From positions 1 to 41,454 of the forward strand of contig JAGRGQ010000033.1 of assembly GCA_020445405.1 (NCBI GenBank): a stretch of 41,454 bases of DNA, in the 5' to 3' direction. Within the stretch, counting starts at the first letter, position 1. The number at the start of each line of letters is the position of its first letter. The stretch comes from Gammaproteobacteria bacterium. Lineage in GTDB: Bacteria; Pseudomonadota; Gammaproteobacteria; Chromatiales; Chromatiaceae. Position numbers and translations under genes: made by a program. This document shows, in pieces, positions 1-8,982 of this stretch. The notes beneath the pieces were generated by a model. The model had not been told where the DNA came from, ran no database searches, and saw only the letters and a program-made list of their open reading frames with translations.

Positions 1-310
1 CCTCCACCGCGTCGACCAGCAACAGAACCGAATCGACCATGGAGAGCACGCGCTCCACCTCACCGCCAAAATCCGCGTGGCCCGGCGTATCGACGATATT
101 GATCCGGTAATCGCCCCAGCGGATCGCGGTATTCTTGGAGAGAATGGTGATGCCGCGCTCCCGCTCCAGGGCGTTTGAATCCATCACCCGCTCCACCGGT
201 CCGAACCTCTCCCCCAGCGTCCCGGATTGCTGCAGCAACTGATCTACCAGCGTGGTCTTCCCGTGGTCTACGTGGGCGATGATTGCGATATTTCTGAGTT
301 TGCTGATCAT
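1..310 (-). CDS. typA: TypA/BipA ribosome-associated GTPase, N-terminal part (cut by window edge)
   Basis: Only the first 103 codons are present; the gene runs off the left edge. The product is a translational GTPase of the elongation-factor superfamily that binds ribosomes and helps ribosome assembly and stress or cold adaptation. Visible GTPase motifs are the P-loop AHVDHGKT (residues 12-19), the switch I block ERERGITI (49-56) and the G3 motif DTPG (74-77). The opening [20 protein letters not shown] is characteristic of TypA rather than LepA or EF-G, which carry different N-termini. The ATG at 310 is preceded by only a weak Shine-Dalgarno, but it sits about 32 bases downstream of a good -10 element. 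The rest of the G domain, domains II and V and the TypA C-terminal domain cannot be checked. Confidence 0.93.
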   Translation of the reverse strand, partial: MISKLRNIAIIAHVDHGKTTLVDQLLQQSGTLGERFGPVERVMDSNALERERGITILSKNTAIRWGDYRINIVDTPGHADFGGEVERVLSMVDSVLLLVDAVE

Positions 311-342
311 GAGAGCATTGGGCCGCTGTTGAGAGGGCGCCG

Positions 343-370
343 ATTATAACGGATTCTTTCCCCATGTCGG
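343..370 (-). promoter_or_regulatory. Candidate sigma-70 promoter of typA
   Basis: On the minus strand a perfect TATAAT (343-348) lies 16 bases downstream of CCGACA (365-370, four of six matches to TTGACA). The distance to the typA ATG is about 32 bases. This is a pattern match only, with no transcription data. Confidence 0.5.
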
Positions 371-472
371 TGAATTCGTTACGGCCTTTTGCAATCAGCC
401 GGTTATCTCAAAATCGTCAGACAGTGGATGCAGGTTTTTCACTATCGCGTTGTCGTTGAAACCAAATCCCTG

Positions 473-683
473 TTATTCACAGATTCTGTGGATAACTTTG
501 TGGATAGCATGCGTAAACATCCTCTAATCCCGCATCACAACGAGATTTTCGTTAGATTGTCAAAAAAATATACAATTATTATTTCTCTTAGTAATCAACC
601 TGTTGGATAATTTTTACGTTTTTTCAGAAACGGCTTGACAACCAGCGCCAAAGGACGCTATGCGTCGAAAAAAATGTGAATAA
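473..683. other. Cluster of DnaA-box-like 9-mers beside AT-rich DNA
   Basis: The 501-base gap between typA and the next gene (311-811) has no convincing ORF. It holds TTATTCACA at 473-481, TGTGGATAA at 487-495 (reverse complement TTATCCACA), TGTGGATAG at 499-507 (one mismatch) and TGTGAATAA at 675-683. Three of these are exact TTATNCACA boxes within 211 bases. The first two face each other across 5 bases. Between box three and box four lies a very AT-rich stretch (about 541-625) with runs of A and T, as a DNA unwinding element would have. It may be a replication origin, a DnaA-titration site or a DnaA-regulated promoter. None of the usual origin neighbours (dnaA, mnmG, rpmH) is present in the window. 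Confidence 0.5.
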
Positions 684-811
684 CCCATCACTCTGGAGAA
701 AAGAAGTACAGACGGATCTTATTTTTTTCAACTTCGTTTGGACTTATCAGGCGCCATCTGAAAAAATCCCCCCGTTCAAACCGTTCTGGCGTTAAGTAAA
801 CAGGTGTCGCA

Positions 812-1480
812 GTGAATAAAATTCTCCTGAGTCTGATTCTGCTATTGAGTTTTGGCCAACTTCAGGCAGAGAGCCGCTACGTCACCGATCAGTTCAAAAT
901 CACGCTCAGGTCCGGTGAAAGTGCCTCCCACAAAATCCTGCGCATGTTGCCGAGCGGCTACAAACTGGAGTTGATCAGCTCGAATTCACAGACCGGGTAT
1001 TCACAGGTCAGAACCGCAGACGGCACAACCGGATATGTCCTGACCCGACAGTTGCTGAATATCCCCGTTGCCCGTGACCGTCTGGCCAGCGCGGAGAGCC
1101 GGCTTGAGGAACTGTTGCAGGAGCCTGGGAAACTTTCGGCAAAACTGGCGGCTGTTCAGAACAGTCTGGAAACGCTTCAGCAGAGTCACGCCACGCTTTC
1201 TCAGGAGAAGGAGAAGCTGGACAAGGAGCTGGAAACCATCCGCCGGACCGCTTCGGATGCGATACGCATCGCCAATGAGCGCAATGAACTGCGCAAACTG
1301 GTGGCCCAACTGACTCATCAAGTGGAAGAACTGAAACAGGATAACCGCGAACTGAGCAACAACAGTAACCAGAAATGGTTCATGATCGGTGCCGGCATCA
1401 TCATCCTGGGTATCGTCATTGGACTGATCCTCCCGCACCTGAGATTCCAGCGCCGCAAAAACAGCTGGGGTTCGCTTTAG
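812..1480 (+). CDS. SH3-domain membrane-anchored protein (TIGR04211/YgiM-like)
   Basis: 222 aa. A Sec signal peptide covers about residues 1-19 (cleavage after QLQA). A bacterial SH3 domain follows at about 22-82, with the usual TLRSGES...LPSGYKLEL...GYSQVR...GYVLTRQL pattern. A long Glu/Lys/Leu-rich coiled coil runs from about 88 to 180, then one transmembrane helix at about 189-209 and a short basic tail. This order matches the YgiM / TIGR04211 family, probably a periplasmic SH3 and coiled-coil protein tied to the inner membrane. Its biochemical role is unknown; cell-wall binding is commonly supposed. The start is GTG at 812 with AGGTG seven bases upstream; the signal peptide begins directly there. 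It appears monocistronic. Confidence 0.8.
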   Translation: MNKILLSLILLLSFGQLQAESRYVTDQFKITLRSGESASHKILRMLPSGYKLELISSNSQTGYSQVRTADGTTGYVLTRQLLNIPVARDRLASAESRLEELLQEPGKLSAKLAAVQNSLETLQQSHATLSQEKEKLDKELETIRRTASDAIRIANERNELRKLVAQLTHQVEELKQDNRELSNNSNQKWFMIGAGIIILGIVIGLILPHLRFQRRKNSWGSL

Positions 1481-1550
1481 CTGCTGACGAACGCATCCGC
1501 GATGAAACAAGGGTCAGATTTCCGCTGACATTGCACCGTGTTTACCTGCA

Positions 1551-1576
1551 GCCGCGGAAATACCGGTTTCCGCGGC
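1551..1576. terminator. Hairpin between convergent SH3-protein gene and ilvD
   Basis: A perfect 10-bp inverted repeat, GCCGCGGAAA (1551-1560) and TTTCCGCGGC (1567-1576), has a 6-base loop. It sits between two convergent genes, so it could terminate both. No clear U-tract follows on either strand, so the termination mechanism is uncertain. Confidence 0.55.
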
Positions 1577-1639
1577 TTCATGGATGCGCACGGGATCGAC
1601 CGTGCATCCCGCAGGTCAGCGGCTCAGCCCCTCATGCCG

Positions 1640-3484
1640 TTACTTCAGTTGTGAAAGATCCCGCACCGCACCGTGTGCAGCGCTGGTCGTCAACGCCGCA
1701 TACGCCTGCAGCGCCCGGGACACCGTTCGCTGTCGGGAAACGGGGCGCCATGCACTGTCCCGCTGTTCCATCGCCTCCCGTCTCGCCGCCAGCTCCTCTG
1801 CACTGAGCGCGATATTGATGCTGCGGCCGGGAATATCGATTTCGATGATATCCCCCTCTTCCACCAGACCGATATTGCCGCCTTCCGCTGCTTCGGGTGA
1901 ACAGTGTCCGATGGAGAGGCCCGAAGTTCCGCCGGAGAAGCGGCCGTCGGTAATCAGCGCGCAGCGCTTGCCCAGCCCTTTCGACTTGAGGTAACTGGTC
2001 GGGTAGAGCATCTCCTGCATGCCAGGTCCACCCTTTGGACCTTCGTACCGGATCAGCACGACGTCGCCCGGCTGAATGCGATCGCCAAGAATCCCCGCCA
2101 CGGCATCCTCCTGGCTCTCGAATATCCGGGCCGGCCCTCTGAACTGCAGAATGGACGCGTCCACGCCGGCGGTTTTCACGATACACCCTTCCAGTGCCAG
2201 GTTTCCGTACAATACCGCGAGCCCCCCGTCACGGCTGTAGGCATGCTCCAGATCCCTGATGCAGCCGCCGGTCCGATCCAGGTCGAGATCCGGCCAGCGG
2301 CTCGACTGGCTGAATGCCTGCTGGGTGGGAATGCCGCCCGGACCGGCAAGATAGCGCGTACTCGCCGCCGGCTGACGGCTGACGGCGATATCCCAGTCGT
2401 CTATTGCCGCACCCTGGGAGAGATGGTGCACGCAACCCGCTTCCCGATGCAGCAGGCCGGCCCGGTCCAGCTCACCCAGAATGGCAACCACACCCCCTGC
2501 GCGATGGACATCCTCCATGTGGTAGAGCTGGGTCGAGGGCGCCACTTTGCATAAATTGGGAACCTTACGTGACAACCGGTCTATATCGGCCATGGTGAAA
2601 TTCACCCCGGCTTCATGCGCGGCCGCCAGCAGATGCAGCACCGTGTTGGTGGATCCCCCCATCGCAATATCCAGAGACATCGCGTTTTCGAACGCCTCGA
2701 AAGTGGCGATGCTGCGCGGCAACACCGACGCATCATCCTGTTCGTAGTAGCGTTTGGCGAGCTCCACCACCAGGCGTCCAGCCTGCAGGAAAAGTTCTTT
2801 GCGGTCGGCATGGGTTGCCAGCAGCGAGCCGTTTCCCGGCAGACTCAAACCCAGCGCCTCTGTCAGGCAGTTCATCGAATTGGCGGTAAACATACCGGAG
2901 CAGGAGCCGCAGGTGGGGCAGGCCGAACGCTCTATCGCCTGCACGTCTTCATTGCTGTATGCGGGATCCACCGCCGAAACCATCGCGTCGACCAGGTCGA
3001 GTTTCAGCCGCTTGCCGTGCAGCGAGGTCTTGCCGGACTCCATCGGACCACCGGACACGAATACCGCCGGTATATTGAGACGCAGTGCGGCCATCAGCAT
3101 ACCGGGTGTGATCTTGTCGCAGTTGGAAATACACACCATCGCGTCGGCGCAGTGGGCGTTGACCATGTACTCGACGGAATCGGCAATGATATCCCGCGAC
3201 GGCAGGGAGTAAAGCATACCGTCATGGCCCATCGCGATACCGTCATCGACGGCAATGGTATTGAACTCTTTGGCCACCCCGCCGGCCCGCTCGATTTCAC
3301 GCGCAACCAGCTGGCCGAGATCCTTCAGATGAACATGGCCGGGCACGAATTGGGTGAAGGAGTTGACCACAGCCACGATCGGCTTATCGAAATCCCCATC
3401 CTGCATGCCGGTTGCACGCCAGAGCGCGCGGGCACCTGCCATATTTCGGCCATGGGTGGTGGTACGGGAACGGTATTGGGGCAT
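1640..3484 (-). CDS. ilvD: Dihydroxy-acid dehydratase
   Basis: 614 aa, close to the E. coli enzyme. It converts 2,3-dihydroxy-3-methylbutanoate and 2,3-dihydroxy-3-methylpentanoate to the 2-oxo acids that precede valine and isoleucine, in the cytoplasm. Fe-S cluster and Mg-site signatures are visible: NCDK (Cys122, Lys124) and CPTCGSCSG (Cys192, Cys195), with Asp80/Asp81 in AVDDG and the PMESGKT block at 147-153. The N-terminus [20 protein letters not shown] is typical of the gammaproteobacterial form. The ATG at 3484 is preceded by GGAG-like bases. The gene stands alone; other ilv genes are not in the window. The gap to the divergent TetR gene is 168 bases, so that regulator might act here, but no operator was identified. 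Confidence 0.96.
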   Translation of the reverse strand: MPQYRSRTTTHGRNMAGARALWRATGMQDGDFDKPIVAVVNSFTQFVPGHVHLKDLGQLVAREIERAGGVAKEFNTIAVDDGIAMGHDGMLYSLPSRDIIADSVEYMVNAHCADAMVCISNCDKITPGMLMAALRLNIPAVFVSGGPMESGKTSLHGKRLKLDLVDAMVSAVDPAYSNEDVQAIERSACPTCGSCSGMFTANSMNCLTEALGLSLPGNGSLLATHADRKELFLQAGRLVVELAKRYYEQDDASVLPRSIATFEAFENAMSLDIAMGGSTNTVLHLLAAAHEAGVNFTMADIDRLSRKVPNLCKVAPSTQLYHMEDVHRAGGVVAILGELDRAGLLHREAGCVHHLSQGAAIDDWDIAVSRQPAASTRYLAGPGGIPTQQAFSQSSRWPDLDLDRTGGCIRDLEHAYSRDGGLAVLYGNLALEGCIVKTAGVDASILQFRGPARIFESQEDAVAGILGDRIQPGDVVLIRYEGPKGGPGMQEMLYPTSYLKSKGLGKRCALITDGRFSGGTSGLSIGHCSPEAAEGGNIGLVEEGDIIEIDIPGRSINIALSAEELAARREAMEQRDSAWRPVSRQRTVSRALQAYAALTTSAAHGAVRDLSQLK

Positions 3485-3652
3485 GATTTTCTCCGGATAT
3501 CCAAGTTGATAAAGAATTATCCACGAAATTCAGGCTGCAGGCATCATGGCGTTATCGCCGAAACTTCTATCGCACTGCCGCAGGCTTCAGTGAAAACCGC
3601 ACAATTAAGACTATAATCCAGGCATATTTGTCTACCACTTCCGGGAGTCAGT

Positions 3653-4231
3653 ATGTCCTCCAAAAGCGATTTGACCAAACAGCGGATCGTTCTGGCCGCC
3701 AACCAGCTGTTCTACAGTAAGGGCTTCAGCCAGACTTCATTTACCGATGTTGTGGCCGAAGCGGATGTGCCGCGTGGAAACATCTATTACTACTTCAAGT
3801 CCAAGGAGGAGATTCTCAAAGCGGTGATCCGGTACCGCCTGGATACGATATCGGGCATGCTCGCGGAGTGGGACAGGACGATCAGGGAGCCGCAGAAACG
3901 GTTGGAGCGCTTCGTCAGGATCATGTACGACAGTACCCCGGCGCTGCTGCGTTCAGGCTGTCCCATGGGGTCACTTGCGATGGAGTTTGCCAAAGGCGGA
4001 CAGGAACTCAGGGAGCAGGCGAAAATGCTGTTCGATATTTTTCAGCGCTGGCTGGCCAATCAGTTCAGCGACCTGGGCTATGCCGATGAATCGCATGATC
4101 TCTCGCTTCAGTTGCTGGCGCGGGGGCAGGGGCTGATCGTGGTGTCCCAGGTTTACCAGGATGCGGGCTTCCTCGAACGCGGTACCCAGGAGCTGAACCG
4201 CTGGATCGATGAACTGGCGCGCTATGCCTGA
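3653..4231 (+). CDS. TetR/AcrR-family transcriptional regulator
   Basis: 192 aa. The N-terminal TetR helix-turn-helix is clear at about residues 8-55: KQRIVLAANQLFYSKGF, then TSFTDVVAEADVPRGNIYYY and FKSKEEIL. The C-terminal half (about 80-190), with the RSGCPMGSLAMEFA block, resembles the LmrA/YxaF-type ligand-binding domain. The ATG at 3653 has GGGAG about eight bases upstream. The stop codon lies 8 bases inside argE, so the two are probably cotranscribed. It is divergent from ilvD across 168 bases. The effector and target genes cannot be read from the sequence; autoregulation from the shared intergenic region would be usual for the family. Confidence 0.88.
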   Translation: MSSKSDLTKQRIVLAANQLFYSKGFSQTSFTDVVAEADVPRGNIYYYFKSKEEILKAVIRYRLDTISGMLAEWDRTIREPQKRLERFVRIMYDSTPALLRSGCPMGSLAMEFAKGGQELREQAKMLFDIFQRWLANQFSDLGYADESHDLSLQLLARGQGLIVVSQVYQDAGFLERGTQELNRWIDELARYA

Positions 4232-5375
4232 GCTGATGCCGCCGCTCAGATCGATGCTCGAACGGCTGATTGCCGCGCCGTCGGTAAGCAGCGTCAACGC
4301 CGGCTGGGACCAGTCGAACCTGGGCGTGGTCGAACATCTCGCCACCTGGTTGGAGCAGCTCGGTTTCGGGGTCGAAGTGCTGCCGTTGGCGGGGAGTCCC
4401 GGCAAATATAACCTGGTGGCCAGTGCAGGAAGCGGGCCCAACGGATTGATACTCTCGGGACACACGGACACCGTGCCTTTCGATGAGCAGCTGTGGCACA
4501 CCGACCCCCTGCGACTCACCGAGCGGGACGACCGCTATTACGGTCTGGGCACCGCCGACATGAAGGCATTTTTCGGTCTGGTGGTAGAGGCCCTGAAAGA
4601 TCTGGACCTGCGCCATCTGAAGCAACCGCTGGTGATATTGGCCACCGCCGACGAGGAGAGCAGCATGTGCGGCGTGCGCTCCCTGGTCGACAGCGGTCGC
4701 CATTTCGGTCGCTACGCGCTGATCGGTGAGCCCACCGGCCTGCGTCCGGTGCGAATGCACAAAGGGGTCTCGATGGAGACCATCCGCCTGCATGGGCGCT
4801 CGGGACACTCCAGCAATCCGGCGCTTGGGGTCAGTGCGCTGGAAGGCATGCACCTGGTCATAGGGGAGATCCTGGCGTGGCGCCGGGAGCTTCAGTCCCG
4901 CTTCCGCAACCCACTGTTTGAGGTGGATGTACCCACGCTCAATCTCGGTCATATACACGGCGGTGACAATCCGAACCGAATCTGCGGCCAGTGCGAACTG
5001 CAGATCGACCTGCGCCCACTGCCGGGAATGCAGCTTGATCTGCTGCGCGGCGAGCTGGCGCACAAGCTGGAGCGTCTGCTGGAGAAGAGTGAACTGAAGC
5101 TGGAGCTGACCTCACCCTTCGAGGGCATTCCGGCCATGGAGACAGACGCCGATGCGGAGATTGTGCGCGTCACCGAGGCGCTTACCGGGCAGCCGGCGGG
5201 GGCAGCCGCCTTCGGTACAGAAGCGCCCTATCTGAAAAGAGCCGGTGCGGAGACTATTGTTCTGGGTCCCGGAGACATCGACCAGGCGCACCAGCCCGAT
5301 GAGTTCCTCGGTCTGGCGCGTATTCGTCCGATGATCGGGCTCCTGCAACGCCTGGTCAGACACTTCTGTCTTTGA
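4224..5375 (+). CDS. argE: Acetylornithine deacetylase
   Basis: 383 aa, exactly the E. coli length when started at the ATG at 4224. An in-frame ATG at 4209 would add five residues with no support. It hydrolyses N-acetylornithine to ornithine and acetate in arginine synthesis. It is an M20-family metallohydrolase: the dinuclear metal site motifs SGHTDTVPF, GLGTADMKAF, ATADEESSM, GEPTGLRPV and the C-terminal DIDQAHQPDEF are all intact, as is NLGHIHGGDNPNRICGQCEL of the dimerisation domain. It overlaps the upstream TetR gene by 8 bases. The next plus-strand gene, argA, encodes the first step of the same pathway, with a minus-strand lipoprotein gene in between. Confidence 0.96.
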   Translation: MPELMPPLRSMLERLIAAPSVSSVNAGWDQSNLGVVEHLATWLEQLGFGVEVLPLAGSPGKYNLVASAGSGPNGLILSGHTDTVPFDEQLWHTDPLRLTERDDRYYGLGTADMKAFFGLVVEALKDLDLRHLKQPLVILATADEESSMCGVRSLVDSGRHFGRYALIGEPTGLRPVRMHKGVSMETIRLHGRSGHSSNPALGVSALEGMHLVIGEILAWRRELQSRFRNPLFEVDVPTLNLGHIHGGDNPNRICGQCELQIDLRPLPGMQLDLLRGELAHKLERLLEKSELKLELTSPFEGIPAMETDADAEIVRVTEALTGQPAGAAAFGTEAPYLKRAGAETIVLGPGDIDQAHQPDEFLGLARIRPMIGLLQRLVRHFCL

Positions 5376-5461
5376 CGAAGCAAAGGGGCGGGGTTGAAAC
5401 GCGCCGCCCAGGCCAGGAAAAACAACAGTGGCAGCGCCCATCGCCGGAAACGCTGACGCGA

Positions 5462-5899
5462 TTACCGGGCCTGGACCGGATAGGGCAGCGTCAGCTTCAC
5501 GCCCGGTCCCAGGCCATGCCGTTCGAACCATCCCATATTCATCTCCAAGGCATATACCGACGGCTGCAGGGAGGTGTGAATCCGTTTGCCGCCATCGGGC
5601 CACATCGAGATGGTGTTGACAAGCCTGCCCTGCGCGTCGAAGAAACCGACATCGAGCGGTATCGCGGTATTGAGCATCCAGATATCCAGAATCGCCGGCG
5701 CAGGGTAGACCATCAGCATACCCTGGTCCGGCCCAAGCCCGGTGCGCCCCATCAGGCCCTGGCGCCGCTGTTCCGGATTGCTCGCCAACTCGACCATTGC
5801 CCCGGCTTCACCCACGGCAATCTCAATCCGCGGTCTGTCATCGCAACCCGACAACGGCCACAGCCCTATCAGCAACAGTAAACAGACCCGGATGGACAT
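5462..5899 (-). CDS. DUF192-family lipoprotein
   Basis: 145 aa. A lipoprotein signal is visible: hydrophobic residues 4-14, then the lipobox LSGC with Cys at about 19, followed by DD, an inner-membrane-type sorting signal in enterobacteria. The rest is a DUF192 domain: elements such as RRQGLMGR, GMLMVY, WMLNTAIPLDVGF and the end GLGPGVKL are characteristic. The function of DUF192 proteins is not established. It lies between argE and argA on the opposite strand, probably with its own promoter in the 77-base gap shared with argA. All expected family blocks are present, so it looks complete. Confidence 0.85.
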   Translation of the reverse strand: MSIRVCLLLLIGLWPLSGCDDRPRIEIAVGEAGAMVELASNPEQRRQGLMGRTGLGPDQGMLMVYPAPAILDIWMLNTAIPLDVGFFDAQGRLVNTISMWPDGGKRIHTSLQPSVYALEMNMGWFERHGLGPGVKLTLPYPVQAR

Positions 5900-5976
5900 A
5901 GCTCGGTAAGCCGGTGCTTTATCAATGGGCGTCAGCAGTTTAAATTAGCCCCCTAGGCTAAACGGGAAACAAGCAA

Positions 5977-7308
5977 GTGGCAACTAACAGAGACAGGCTC
6001 AGCGATCCCTTCGTCGATTGGTTTCGCACTTCATCGCCTTACATTCACGCCCATCGCGGACGTACCTTCGTTATTGCCTTCGGCGGCGAATCCCTGATGG
6101 ACGGCAGTTTCGCCAGCCTGGCCCACGACATCGCACTGCTCAATGGATTGGGCATACGACTGGTGCTGGTGCACGGCGCCAGACCGCAGATCGAGGAGCG
6201 ACTGCGGCTGCGCAACGCACATATGCAAATCGTCAACGGCCTGCGCGTCACCGACAGCATCGCGCTGGAGTGCGTCAAGGAGGCGGCGGGAATCGTGCGG
6301 GTGGAGATAGAGGCCCTGCTCTCGATGGGACTGACCAACTCTCCGATGGCGGGAGCGAACATCCGCGTCGCTTCCGGTAACTTCGTCACTGCCCGGCCTC
6401 TCGGGGTGCATAACGGCGTCGACTACTGCCACACCGGCCTGGTTCGACGCATCGATGCCGCCGCCATCAGCCTGCTGCTGGAAACCGGCGCCATTGCACT
6501 GATACCGCCGCTCGGCTACTCGCCCACCGGGGAGGTGTTCAACCTCACTGCTGCCGACGTCGCCGGCTCGGTGGCATCCGCCATCGGTGCGGACAAACTT
6601 ATTCTTCTGCTGGAAGAGGGGGGCATAAAGGACAGCCGGGGAAAAATCCTCACCAACATCATTCCCAACGAACTGGAGGTCATTCTGAGTCGTCGCCGGT
6701 TGATATCCGATGAGCTGAGGCAAAGCCTGCTCAGCGCCATCGCATGCTGCCGTAACGGCGTCAGGCGGGTGCACCTGCTCAGTCGCGCAATGGACGGTGC
6801 ACTGCTGAAGGAGCTCTTCAGCCGCAATGGTGTGGGTACCATGCTGACAGCGGAACCTTACGAGAGCATCAGGACCGCAGGCATCGATGATGTCGGCGGC
6901 ATTCTGGAACTGCTTACCCCGCTGGAAGAGCGGGGCATACTGGTACGGCGCTCACGGGAGCTGCTGGAGACCGAAATCGACCGCTTCTCGGTGGTCGTCC
7001 TCGATGGCATGATCATAGGCTGCGCGGCGCTCTACCCCTACCAACCGGAGCGGATGGCGGAACTCGCCTGCGTTGCGGTACATCCCGAATACGGCGGCAG
7101 CGGGCGTGGCGACAGACTGCTCAAACACATGGAGCAGCGTGCCCGGCAGCACGCAATCCAAAGAGTATTCGTACTCACCACCCAGACCACCCACTGGTTC
7201 CGGGAGCGTGGCTTCGAACAGCTGCCCGTGGAGCAGCTGCCGATGGCAAAACGCATGCTGTACAACTACCAGCGAAATTCGAAAGTCCTGGTAAAGCACC
7301 TGGACTGA
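5977..7308 (+). CDS. argA: N-acetylglutamate synthase
   Basis: 443 aa, the same length as E. coli ArgA. It transfers acetyl from acetyl-CoA to glutamate, the first step of arginine synthesis. An amino-acid-kinase-like domain occupies about residues 25-290, with FVIAFGGESL and LVLVHGARPQIEERL near its start. A GNAT acetyltransferase domain follows (about 295-435), with the acetyl-CoA loop VHPEYGGSGRGDRLL. The start is GTG at 5977, preceded by a weak GGGAAAC-type ribosome site. Enzymes of this class are feedback-inhibited by arginine through the kinase-like domain (family knowledge). No ARG box was recognised upstream. The stop is 15 bases from the convergent cbbR stop. Confidence 0.96.
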   Translation: MATNRDRLSDPFVDWFRTSSPYIHAHRGRTFVIAFGGESLMDGSFASLAHDIALLNGLGIRLVLVHGARPQIEERLRLRNAHMQIVNGLRVTDSIALECVKEAAGIVRVEIEALLSMGLTNSPMAGANIRVASGNFVTARPLGVHNGVDYCHTGLVRRIDAAAISLLLETGAIALIPPLGYSPTGEVFNLTAADVAGSVASAIGADKLILLLEEGGIKDSRGKILTNIIPNELEVILSRRRLISDELRQSLLSAIACCRNGVRRVHLLSRAMDGALLKELFSRNGVGTMLTAEPYESIRTAGIDDVGGILELLTPLEERGILVRRSRELLETEIDRFSVVVLDGMIIGCAALYPYQPERMAELACVAVHPEYGGSGRGDRLLKHMEQRARQHAIQRVFVLTTQTTHWFRERGFEQLPVEQLPMAKRMLYNYQRNSKVLVKHLD

Positions 7309-7323
7309 GTCTGGCACCGGATC

Positions 7324-8235
7324 TCAGTTTCCGCGTATATCGCCGACAGTCTGCGCCTGGTTCAAGACGAAATCGCGAAACGCACGGCTGGGCGGTGACA
7401 TGCGCTTGCGTTTGCGATAGACAAGATACCACTGCCTCTCGATCGGAAAACCCGCCACATCGAGCGTAGTCAGCCGCCCCGTCTCCAGCTCCAACTCGAT
7501 GGTATGGGCGGATACGATACCGAGCCCGAGGCCGGCCCTTACCGCCTGTTTTATCGCCTCGTTGCGCGTCATCTGCATACCCTGGCGGATAGTCAGCTGA
7601 TGCTCCATGAAAAAGCGCTCCATTGCCTGCCGGGTACCGGAGCCGGGCTCGCGCATGACAAATACCTCCTGCGCCAGACGCTCGAGCGGGATTTGCGCGA
7701 CGCCGCTCAATGGATGCCTGGCCGGCGCGACCACCACCAACGGATTGCGCATGAATGCTTCCGATTCCACCTCAACACTGTCCGGAGGCTGCCCCATCAA
7801 AACCATGTCGACGCTGTTGGCCACCAGCATCTGAATCAGCCGCTCCCGATTGGCGACGTCCAGCTCCAGGTCGATTTCCGGATATGCCCGGTGGAAGGCC
7901 GCCATCAGGCGCGGTGCGAAATAGTTGACAGTACTGGCTACTGCAACGTGCAGATGTCCGCGCTTGAGTCCTTTCAGGGATTCCAGCACCTCCTCCATCT
8001 CGGTAAGGCTGCGATTAATCCCCTGACTGTAGTGGAATACCTCCCGCCCGGCTTCGGTCAGGCTCACCTGCTTGCCCAGTTTCTCGAACAGGGGCAGCCC
8101 AACCGACTCCTCAAGCTGACGAATCTGCATGGATACCGCCGGCTGACTCAGGTGCAGCTCCTCCGCTGCACGGGTAAAACTCAGATTGCGCGCAACCGAT
8201 TCAAATAGCGAAAGCTGCCGAAACGTGACATTCAT
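7324..8235 (-). CDS. cbbR: LysR-type regulator of CO2 fixation, CbbR
   Basis: 303 aa. The N-terminal winged helix-turn-helix (about 2-62) reads FRQLSLFESVARNLSFTRAA followed by EELHLSQPAVSMQIRQLE. The effector-binding domain contains CbbR-typical blocks: RGHLHVAVASTVNYFAPRLM, VDMVLMGQPPD, REPGSGTRQAMERFF and NEAIKQAVRAGLGLGIVS. CbbR activates Calvin-cycle operons in response to metabolites such as RuBP or NADPH (family knowledge). It usually sits divergently next to cbbL. Here it is about 10 kb downstream of the cbb operon on the same strand, with unrelated genes between. No other candidate regulator lies next to cbbL in the window. Confidence 0.88.
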   Translation of the reverse strand: MNVTFRQLSLFESVARNLSFTRAAEELHLSQPAVSMQIRQLEESVGLPLFEKLGKQVSLTEAGREVFHYSQGINRSLTEMEEVLESLKGLKRGHLHVAVASTVNYFAPRLMAAFHRAYPEIDLELDVANRERLIQMLVANSVDMVLMGQPPDSVEVESEAFMRNPLVVVAPARHPLSGVAQIPLERLAQEVFVMREPGSGTRQAMERFFMEHQLTIRQGMQMTRNEAIKQAVRAGLGLGIVSAHTIELELETGRLTTLDVAGFPIERQWYLVYRKRKRMSPPSRAFRDFVLNQAQTVGDIRGN

Positions 8236-8617
8236 ACACTCTTGGTCCTAATCCCGTTAGAAACGGAAAGCGGTGGCTGACCCATTATTTCATAATAAAT
8301 AACCAAATTATTGGCAAAGGTCATCAGCATTTTATTATAGCTCTACAGATCCCGAAGATTTTTCAGAATTGTCCGAATAGGCTGTTGCTGAAATAATCTG
8401 CCAATGCCCGGGCAGATGGACTCCATCTTATAATCCCCTGCAACCGCGTTGGGGTAGGGCGATCGGCTGGATCTGTTCGCTCATTTTCAGGGTCAGCATG
8501 CGCTGCATTTCGGACAGCGTCGGGAGCACGCCATACCCGGCCCGTGCGGGATCTTCGGCGGTAAGAGCCAACTGGGTTGCTGGCGGGTTTTTTTGCGGGG
8601 AAAACAGAAAATATCAG
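8236..8617. other. Intergenic stretch without a supported gene
   Basis: About 380 bases between cbbR and the terminator of the Rieske gene. Bases 8270-8340 are AT-rich and probably hold the cbbR promoter. On the minus strand one frame is open from about 8610 down to a TAA at 8428-8430 and reads protein-like, including TLSEMQRMLTLKMSEQ. It lacks a convincing start and ribosome site, so it may be a gene remnant or chance. Confidence 0.4.
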
Positions 8618-8673
8618 AAAATAATACACAGCCCCATTTAGTTAAGAAAAAATAATGGGCCGTGTATTATTTT
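8618..8673 (-). terminator. Long inverted repeat at the 3' end of the Rieske gene
   Basis: A perfect 12-bp repeat, AAAATAATACAC (8618-8629) and GTGTATTATTTT (8662-8673), encloses a second paired block, CCCAT (8633-8637) with ATGGG (8655-8659). The right arm touches the stop codon of the NirD-like gene. Read on the minus strand, the stem ends in TTATTTT and more T-rich sequence, as expected for an intrinsic terminator, though the outer stem is unusually AT-rich. Confidence 0.65.
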
Positions 8674-8982
8674 TCACAGTGAGAGAAAAATTCTGCCGCT
8701 CTTCACCTTGGCCTGAAAGGTACGGGCACAATCCACATCCGACCCCAATACCCTCCCCGAGGCCAGGTCAATTTCCAGGTTGTGGCAGGGACAGGTGACC
8801 AGATTATCGTGCACAACGCCCTGGGAAAGCGGTCCATGTTTGTGCGGGCAGCTATCCTCCACCGCGAAAACCTCATCTGTGGCGGTGCGGAAAACGGCCA
8901 GTCTGTGGTATCCGGTTTTGACCAGTCTCGCCTGAAGACGTGGAATATCCTCGAGGCCGGCAACTTCCACCCAGTGTTTCAT
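8674..8982 (-). CDS. Solitary NirD-like Rieske [2Fe-2S] protein
   Basis: 102 aa, the size of the small subunit of assimilatory NADH-nitrite reductase (NirD). The Rieske ligands are intact: CPHKHGPL for the first Cys-His pair and CPCHNLEID for the second, with the expected spacing between them. It begins MKHWVEVAGLEDIPRLQARL, as in NirD. No nirB (large subunit) lies in the window, so its partner may be elsewhere, or it may serve as a Rieske ferredoxin for another oxidoreductase. A possible 29-codon ORF (8988-9077, minus) lies immediately upstream. A long hairpin follows the stop. Confidence 0.8.
   Translation of the reverse strand: MKHWVEVAGLEDIPRLQARLVKTGYHRLAVFRTATDEVFAVEDSCPHKHGPLSQGVVHDNLVTCPCHNLEIDLASGRVLGSDVDCARTFQAKVKSGRIFLSL

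Noticed and set aside
389-610. 73-codon plus-strand ORF in the typA upstream gap
   Set aside because: No ribosome site, AT-rich non-coding composition, and it covers the DnaA-box cluster; reads as chance.
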